Positions 63,485-64,000 of a stretch of DNA of 64,000 bases are shown here, in pieces (position 1 is the first letter of the stretch; each line of letters begins with the position of its first letter). Position numbers and translations under genes: made by a program. Under the pieces are notes generated by a model. The model did not search any database and was not told the DNA's origin. It saw only the letters and a program-made list of their open reading frames with translations. Origin of the DNA: Linanthus parryae (Eukaryota; Streptophyta; Magnoliopsida; Ericales; Polemoniaceae); the NCBI GenBank assembly GCA_023055425.1, contig JALGPY010000008.1:20557359-20621358 (forward strand), given 5' to 3'.

Positions 63485-63610
63485 GGGGACACGAGGGCCG
63501 CAAAAAGACTATCAAGTCTTTAGATGATCTTTTCCATCATGGAGCCCATATTGTCCGACGAGCAGTGCCCCTTGCACTTGGATTACTTAGTGTGTCAAAC
63601 CCAAATACTT
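63485..63610 (+). pseudogene. RPN1-like 26S proteasome subunit exon fragment
   Basis: Translation gives KSLDDLFHHGAHIVRRAVPLALGLLSVSNP (residues in order; longest run shown short: RRAVPLALGLLSVSNP), the toroid-repeat segment of RPN1 with the usual QNIRRAVPLALGLL pattern. RPN1 is the large base subunit of the 19S regulatory particle. Only about 40 residues remain, with a possible donor GTGAG at 63674. It is not a functional gene. The frame is intact here, unlike at 44433. Confidence 0.65.
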
Positions 63611-64000
63611 TTTTGTGGGAAACTTTCTGCTTCGCCTACCTTCGAGTTTATCCGAGAGTCTTTCCATATTCACTGTGAGTTTCTTTCTATAATAAATATC
63701 CACTCTATTTATGTTCCAAGTTTAAGTTATTTTATTTCTAGGTACGTATATCTCAAGGGCTTTTATATCTGCGGAATGGCATGCTCACCCTCGGTCAATT
63801 CAATTCTGTAGGATTTATGTTGTCTAAGTAAGTATATTAGGAATTGTAACACGTTTATTCCTCTCTTGCATGAAACGTATTTTTCAATGTTTTCAAGACC
63901 TTGGTAGGTGAGTTTTGTTGTGTTTCTTGACTTTTAGGAAATCTTTGGTTGGACTGATCCTATTCTTCTACACCTGCCTTGATTTGCCTAACACTCTGCT
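63611..64000. other. End of window; duplicated then unique DNA
   Basis: 63611-63775 matches 44560-44705; after that nothing is recognised. Confidence 0.4.

Overview
This window looks like plant nuclear DNA, most likely from a eudicot. It holds plant L1-type LINEs with a zinc-knuckle ORF1, an Athila-type Ty3/gypsy element primed by tRNA-Asp, Ty1/copia fragments, F-box/LRR/FBD genes with GT-AG introns, a Prp6-like splicing-factor gene, Stowaway, hAT, Pack-MULE and Helitron-like DNA transposons, and long microsatellites. No bacterial, organellar or CRISPR features were seen. Most of the DNA is nested or decayed transposons; host genes are few.

Layout. 1-16 kb: a minus-strand LINE whose ORF1 is split by an 11.3 kb Athila-type element (4240-15538). 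That element has 1983-bp LTRs with only five differences seen by eye, a perfect 5-bp target duplication, a tRNA-Asp primer site, an intact pol and a gag broken by one stop and one frameshift. 16.9-27.8 kb: a tandem segmental duplication (blocks A and B). Each block carries a Prp6-like gene (frameshifted in A, open in B), a SINE, an old gypsy LTR piece, a DnaJ/DUF3444 pseudogene and the last exon of an F-box/FBD gene. A copia gag fragment cuts into block A. 27.4-36.2 kb: two tandem F-box/LRR/FBD genes on the minus strand. The first has lost its start frame through a 1-bp deletion. The second looks intact, but its second intron has grown to 4.3 kb by nested insertion of a hAT, a Stowaway, (AAAAT)n, a Pack-MULE carrying an F-box/FBA fragment, and (CT)n. 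36-47.5 kb: gene-poor DNA with foldbacks, Stowaways, two non-autonomous hATs with empty sites visible elsewhere in the window, a Helitron-like element, a solo LTR inside a LINE fragment, and an RPN1-like exon fragment.

47.6-64 kb: a second, badly broken LINE; a Tat/Ogre-like gag remnant followed by a perfect hairpin and an array of CCATT..AATGG palindromes; an inverted copy of the 45 kb segment; a 41-bp tandem repeat whose units each end like a 3' splice site; a copia element cut off after integrase; and a gypsy-type 3' end with its LTR, sitting in a second copy of the 42-44.8 kb LINE/RPN1 segment.

The most interesting structural signal is a small module found three times in LTR-element 3' regions: an 18-nt hairpin with a 7-bp stem and a tetraloop (AGGA, AGGA, ATGA), then 10-12 nt, then a G-run polypurine tract. 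The stems differ by compensating changes. One copy lies inside the Athila-type element, 1.5 kb from the LTR. Functional host candidates are the 217-aa Prp6-like gene (23642-24295) and the F-box/FBD gene (30133-35878).
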